Assembly (NCBI GenBank): GCA_028706295.1
Contig: JAQWBQ010000026.1
Location: 1 to 43,187 of the forward strand
Origin: Bacteroidales bacterium
GTDB lineage: Bacteria > Bacteroidota > Bacteroidia > Bacteroidales > FEN-979
Direction: 5' to 3'
Length of the DNA: 43,187 bases
The number at the start of each line of letters is the position of its first letter. The stretch's first letter is position 1. Both the position numbers and the translations under genes were made by a program. The notes beneath the pieces are model-generated. The model saw only the letters and a list, made by a program, of their open reading frames with translations, did no database searches and had not been told where the DNA came from. This document shows, piece after piece, positions 39,550 to 43,187 of the stretch.

Positions 39550-41661
39550 TCACCGCTTGACAAACTTTTTCGTGATGATTGTATTGTTCGCAGTTAGTCT
39601 CACAAAATAAACCCCGCGAGGCAAACAACCTGCGTCAAATTGCACCTCACCTGAATTTAATGTTCCTTCATACAAATCTATCAAAACGACTCCGGAAAGA
39701 TCAATGACCTCGAGTTTTACAACCGAATTCTGAGGTCTGAAGCCCGAAGTCTGAAGTCCCGGGTCCGGAATGCGAACTGTGAAGTGCGATGTGACCGGGT
39801 TGGGAAAGAGGGTGATCTCCGGTTGACGGGATCCGGCCGGATCATTCCCTGGAACTGAAGTATAGCCGCCGTTGGAAGTATGCAGCAACATCCCGCTGTT
39901 TCCAACGATGAAGCCATTGTCCTCATCGAAAAAGTAAACAACATTCTGGTTTTGATGGGTGCCTACGAAGATTTCATGCCAGGTATTTCCGCCGTCGGTC
40001 GTGCGGAGCATATATCCGTCACTTCCGCTGATCCATCCGGTAGTGGCGTTGGTGAAACAGATGTGGGTGTACTCGCGGAACGAGCCCACCTGACTGACCG
40101 ACCAGCTCTCTCCCCCATCAACGGTTTTATAGATTTTGCTGTGGGCAGATACGGCGAAACCTTTGTTCTGATCAAGGAAGAGAATATCCGAGATCTGCTC
40201 TCCTGGTTCCGAATGCTTTTCGATCCAGGTCGCCCCGCCATCGGTAGATTTCACGATTTTTCCCCAGGCTGTTCCTGCGATCATCGTGTTCTCATTAAAT
40301 ACATGCGCACACAGGAAATGAAGGGTCTGGGGGCATGGTATGATGGTCCATGCATTACCCTGGTTGGTTGTTTTGGCGAGATAACCATAGGAACCAAAGA
40401 TGTACCCGATATCCGGCGTGATGAAGGTGAGATCCATCAGGTTCGAAGTGGTCGAAAGGCTGACCTGGTTCCAGGAAGCGCCTCCGTCGGTAGTTCTGTA
40501 GCACCCTCCGTAACCGCCGGCAACAAGAATATCCTGGGAAGAAAAGTAGTGGATTCCGTAAATGATCATGTCATATCCGGGAATGCCACCATAGGTCCAG
40601 GTGTTTCCTCCGTCTGTTGTTTTGAAATAACTTCCCCAGTCGCCACCTACCATCCCATTGGAGTTGTCGAGAAATGAGATGGAATGGTAATCATAGGTTG
40701 AGATGTCGGAAATGAGATCCCAGTTGCTTCCCCCGTCGGTTGTCTTTAAAAGCCGGCCATAGTTGCCGCACATCCAGCCGGTGTTTCCTGAAAAGGAGAT
40801 CATGGTCCAGCATCCGCCTTCAGCAGCGCCCTGGTGAACAACCCATGTAGCGCCACCGTCGGTAGTGCTGATGTAATTCTCCCCGCTACCGCCGGCAAAT
40901 CCGGTATTCGGGTTGATGAAATAAACAGCAAACAGATCGGAACCGATATAACGGGGAAGTTCGGTCCAGGTTGCACCGCCATTTGTCGTTTTCAGCACGG
41001 TGCCTGAGTAACCCGCGACAAAGCCGTTCTGCGCATCGAGAAACTGAACACTCCGCAACATTTTTGTTGTTCCGGATGACTGCGATACCCATGTCGCGCC
41101 TCCGTTTGTGGTCTTGAGAATGGTGCCGTTATCGCCGACGACCCAGCCGGTCTGCGCATCAACAAACCAAACGCTGAACAGATGGTTTCCGGTTCCTGAA
41201 ACCTGGGCGCTCCATGAAACTCCACCACTGGTGGTCTTCAGGATGGCCCCTCCTTCACCGCATGCAAAGCCTGTGGAAGCATCGGCATATCGAACCGACC
41301 AGAGTCCGGCAGAAACCGGAGAAGCGACCTGTGTCCAGTGTGCCCCCTGATCGGTGGTGTTGATGATGAGCCCTTTTTCACCCACTGCGGTTCCGGAGGT
41401 CGATGATTTAAAATCCACCCCGTAAAGAAATTCATAAACGATCGGTGAATAAATATTCCAGGCAGCTCCCTGGTCGGCGCTTCTGATCACGGTTCCATAA
41501 GCGCCGACTGAAACATAGGTCTGAGCGTCAATGACTTTGCCGGCGAATAATCCATTCCCCTGGGGCAATGGGTTCTGCCAGCGCCAGGGATTTGCGGAGA
41601 ATGAAACATAGACGGTGCACAGCGCGAATGATAAAAGGAGAAATTGTTTTTTCATGCTCAT
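39550..41661 (-). CDS. Secreted YCF48/BNR-repeat protein with T9SS sorting domain
   Basis: 703 aa. Signal peptide about residues 1-23 (ending SFSANP). The body is a beta-propeller-type array of about a dozen units of 40-45 residues with the motif KTTDGGATW or variants (KTTNGGATWVSQ, RTTDGGASWNQV), typical of YCF48/BNR repeats. The C-terminal 80-90 residues are a type IX secretion sorting domain: LFPNPVTSHFTVRIP, VIDLSGVVL, GVYFVRLTAN and KFVKR. The protein is exported by the Por system and released or attached at the surface. ATG at 41661 with a second ATG two codons on; either may be used. Confidence 0.9.
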   Translation of the reverse strand: MSMKKQFLLLSFALCTVYVSFSANPWRWQNPLPQGNGLFAGKVIDAQTYVSVGAYGTVIRSADQGAAWNIYSPIVYEFLYGVDFKSSTSGTAVGEKGLIINTTDQGAHWTQVASPVSAGLWSVRYADASTGFACGEGGAILKTTSGGVSWSAQVSGTGNHLFSVWFVDAQTGWVVGDNGTILKTTNGGATWVSQSSGTTKMLRSVQFLDAQNGFVAGYSGTVLKTTNGGATWTELPRYIGSDLFAVYFINPNTGFAGGSGENYISTTDGGATWVVHQGAAEGGCWTMISFSGNTGWMCGNYGRLLKTTDGGSNWDLISDISTYDYHSISFLDNSNGMVGGDWGSYFKTTDGGNTWTYGGIPGYDMIIYGIHYFSSQDILVAGGYGGCYRTTDGGASWNQVSLSTTSNLMDLTFITPDIGYIFGSYGYLAKTTNQGNAWTIIPCPQTLHFLCAHVFNENTMIAGTAWGKIVKSTDGGATWIEKHSEPGEQISDILFLDQNKGFAVSAHSKIYKTVDGGESWSVSQVGSFREYTHICFTNATTGWISGSDGYMLRTTDGGNTWHEIFVGTHQNQNVVYFFDEDNGFIVGNSGMLLHTSNGGYTSVPGNDPAGSRQPEITLFPNPVTSHFTVRIPDPGLQTSGFRPQNSVVKLEVIDLSGVVLIDLYEGTLNSGEVQFDAGCLPRGVYFVRLTANNTIITKKFVKR

Positions 41662-41746
41662 CCTGTGATTATAAATAATATCTTAAATGATTATAATTTG
41701 TTGATATAATGAATGCTAGTATTATTTTCTTTATTTTATCATATGA

Positions 41747-41754
41747 CAAAGATA
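41747..41754 (-). promoter_or_regulatory. Possible -7 box for the YCF48-like gene
   Basis: Minus-strand TATCTTTG, a full TAnnTTTG match, 85 bases before the ATG at 41661, leaving a long but possible leader. Confidence 0.35.
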
Positions 41755-41877
41755 GATTACAATCCGAAATTAACTGGGCTATTCTATCTAAAAAATTATG
41801 ATCAGAAATATGATCGGAAAGCAAGGGAGGCTATTGTCGGAAAGCAATTTGCAGGTCACTGCATCGCAGATAAATCG

Positions 41878-41885
41878 TACCTTTG
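41878..41885 (+). promoter_or_regulatory. -7 promoter box for the endonuclease gene
   Basis: TACCTTTG, identical to the arsR box. It lies inside the longer reading frame that begins at 41798, so the true start must be downstream. Confidence 0.5.
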
Positions 41886-41899
41886 CCGAAAATTATCCT

Positions 41900-43003
41900 T
41901 TGAAAAGATTGATCAGAACTTGGACCCTTAAATACCGGACTACGATCGTTGCGATCCTGTTTCTCGTATCGGAAGCAACGGCTCAGATCCCTCCGGGTTA
42001 TTACGATCCGGCAAACGGGAAAACGGGTGCAGAGCTGCAATCCGCATTGCATGATATTATCCGCGGACATACAGTGATCGCTTATTCCGCACTATGGAAT
42101 TCCTTTTACACGACCGACGACAAACCCAACGGAACGGTTTGGGATCTTTATTCCGACATTCCCGACGGAACCGCCAATGGCAATCCGCCCTACTCCTATT
42201 CATTCGGAACGGATCAGTGCGGAAATTACAGCGCTGAAGGCGATTGTTACAACCGCGAGCACTCATGGCCCAAAAGCTGGTTCAACGACGGCGCTCCCAT
42301 GAATTCGGATCTCTTCCACATCTACCCTACCGACGGCAAGGTGAACGGGATGCGCGACAACTTTCCTTACGGGACCGTCGGGGTCGCCACGTGGACTTCG
42401 TTGAACGGGAGCAAGTTGGGATCGTGCGACTGGCCCGGGTACACGGGGACCGTTTTCGAGCCGCGTGAGGAATACAAAGGCGATCTGGCGCGCACTTGTT
42501 TTTACATGTCGACCCGCTATTACAACGAGGATGCCGGTTGGACCGGAAGCCCATCCACCACCGGATCGCAGCTTAAATCGTGGGCATTGCAGCTCATGCT
42601 CCACTGGAGCAGCGTGGATCCTGTTTCTCCCAAAGAGACGGACCGGAACAATACGGTTTACGGTATGCAGCACAACCGCAATCCATTTATCGATCATCCC
42701 GAATATGCTTACCTGATTTGGGGAAACCCGGTCTCTGTCGCGAACCAGCCACAGGACGACAACCAGCTTCAAATTGTACCCAACCCGGCTACTGACGCGG
42801 TGACCCTGATACTTCCTTCTACCACAGAAACAGAACCGCTTCGGCTGTACCTGATATCCACAACCGGAACCCGGATTCCGGCTACCTGTACCCGATCAGG
42901 AAATACGCTTATTGCCGATATCCGGACTGTTCCGGCAGGTATCTACATGGTCGAAATCCGCGGGAATGTCGCGTTATTTCACGCAAAACTGGTGAAGCGG
43001 TAA
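41900..43003 (+). CDS. Secreted endonuclease I-family nuclease with T9SS sorting domain
   Basis: About 367 aa. A promoter box at 41878 and a good signal peptide (KYRTTIVAILFLVSEATAQ) favour a TTG start at 41900 or 41909 over the ATG at 41798; uncertain. The catalytic domain is of the EndA/NucM (endonuclease I) type: CYNREHSWPKSWF, SDLFHIYPTDGKVNGMRDNF, EPREEYKGDLARTCFYMS and GMQHNRNPFIDHPEY. These enzymes cut DNA and RNA non-specifically with a His-metal active site. The last 80 residues form a type IX sorting tail (IVPNPATDAVTL ... GIYMVEIRGN ... LVKR). The nuclease is therefore exported, probably for nucleic-acid scavenging or biofilm DNA turnover. Confidence 0.9.
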   Translation: MKRLIRTWTLKYRTTIVAILFLVSEATAQIPPGYYDPANGKTGAELQSALHDIIRGHTVIAYSALWNSFYTTDDKPNGTVWDLYSDIPDGTANGNPPYSYSFGTDQCGNYSAEGDCYNREHSWPKSWFNDGAPMNSDLFHIYPTDGKVNGMRDNFPYGTVGVATWTSLNGSKLGSCDWPGYTGTVFEPREEYKGDLARTCFYMSTRYYNEDAGWTGSPSTTGSQLKSWALQLMLHWSSVDPVSPKETDRNNTVYGMQHNRNPFIDHPEYAYLIWGNPVSVANQPQDDNQLQIVPNPATDAVTLILPSTTETEPLRLYLISTTGTRIPATCTRSGNTLIADIRTVPAGIYMVEIRGNVALFHAKLVKR

Positions 43004-43027
43004 AGAAGATTACCCGTAATCGCTGAA

Positions 43028-43187
43028 CCGGAGGTCACTACCCCTTTTGGCAGGGCTATACTGGATATTCCGGAGCATACTGACCCCCTCAAATCCGGTT
43101 GTTGAAGCCTGATTTTCTGCTGTCGAAGCATGACATTCCGGCAGATATTGACCCCCCTGAATAGGATTCTTCGATAATCGTCATGCT
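43028..43187. mobile_element. Probable terminal region of an IS21-like element
   Basis: Three imperfect copies of CCGG-(4 to 6)-ACTGACCCCC-type units occur at about 43028-43048, 43067-43093 and 43135-43161; the last two share ATTCCGG and TTGACCCCC-like cores. Between them a second short repeat is seen (GTTGAAGCCTGA and GTCGAAGCATGA, about 43101-43133). Multiple spaced direct repeats at an end are characteristic of IS21-family transposons. No transposase gene is inside the window, so this rests on the repeats alone. Confidence 0.4.

Noticed and set aside
42263-42772. Minus-strand open frame of 169 codons
   Set aside because: Shadow of the endonuclease gene, which has clear catalytic and sorting motifs on the plus strand.

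Overview
The window looks like a chromosomal segment of a Bacteroidota bacterium, probably an environmental lineage. Three things support this. Two exported proteins end in type IX secretion (Por) sorting tails. Many genes are preceded by a Bacteroidota-type -7 box (TAnnTTTG), and most starts lack a Shine-Dalgarno sequence. FISUMP, SUMF1-like, YCF48-like and PKD-like domains, common in this phylum, are also present. No rRNA, tRNA or CRISPR array was seen. Base composition is mosaic: about 1-11.4 kb and 26-28 kb are clearly AT-richer than 11.8-25 kb and 39.5-43 kb.

Layout. (1) 0.4-1.9 kb: a decayed IS4-family transposase and gene relics. (2) 2.0-11.4 kb, minus strand: a signalling operon running from an FHA-domain membrane protein through a PP2C phosphatase and two transmembrane Hanks-type Ser/Thr kinases to a helical-repeat exported protein, an exported alpha/beta hydrolase with a Cys nucleophile, and an unknown protein. 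(3) 11.7-18.7 kb, plus strand: a metalloid-response island with ArsR, a thioredoxin-like protein, ArsF-like and ArsG-like proteins and an atypical rhodanese. A second ArsR-type operator then precedes an HdrA-N-like Fe-S protein, a ferredoxin, a DGC-domain/lipoyl (GcvH-like) fusion and two more DGC proteins. A Cys-rich membrane peptide, a second CcdA/DsbD-like permease and an Acr3 arsenite exporter follow. (4) 18.9-26.1 kb: APS kinase, a secreted GH31 glycosidase, a transglutaminase-like lipoprotein and a FISUMP protein. (5) 26.3-28.7 kb: an orphan sensor kinase and a SUMF1-like protein. (6) 28.8-33.6 kb, minus strand: a tight operon of a 31-residue membrane peptide, an opine dehydrogenase-like enzyme, a fused B12-binding/glutamate-mutase-like protein, an asparagine-synthetase-like protein lacking the glutaminase Cys, and a MarC-family membrane protein. 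(7) 33.7-39.4 kb: a two-component system, an internally deleted NhaD antiporter, a DUF389 membrane protein and a ClC channel with CBS domains. (8) 39.5-43.2 kb: two T9SS-type secreted proteins and what looks like the end of an IS21-like element.

The best candidates for undescribed biology are two. First is the ArsR-linked HdrA-N/ferredoxin/DGC-lipoyl module, where two near-identical operators tie an Fe-S/dithiol protein set to an arsenical efflux operon. Second is the opine dehydrogenase/B12 mutase/AsnB-like/MarC operon, which reads like a small-molecule pathway with its own membrane protein. The double-kinase/phosphatase/FHA operon is a third, with no secretion-system genes beside it. All functional proposals come from reading motifs; no database search was run.
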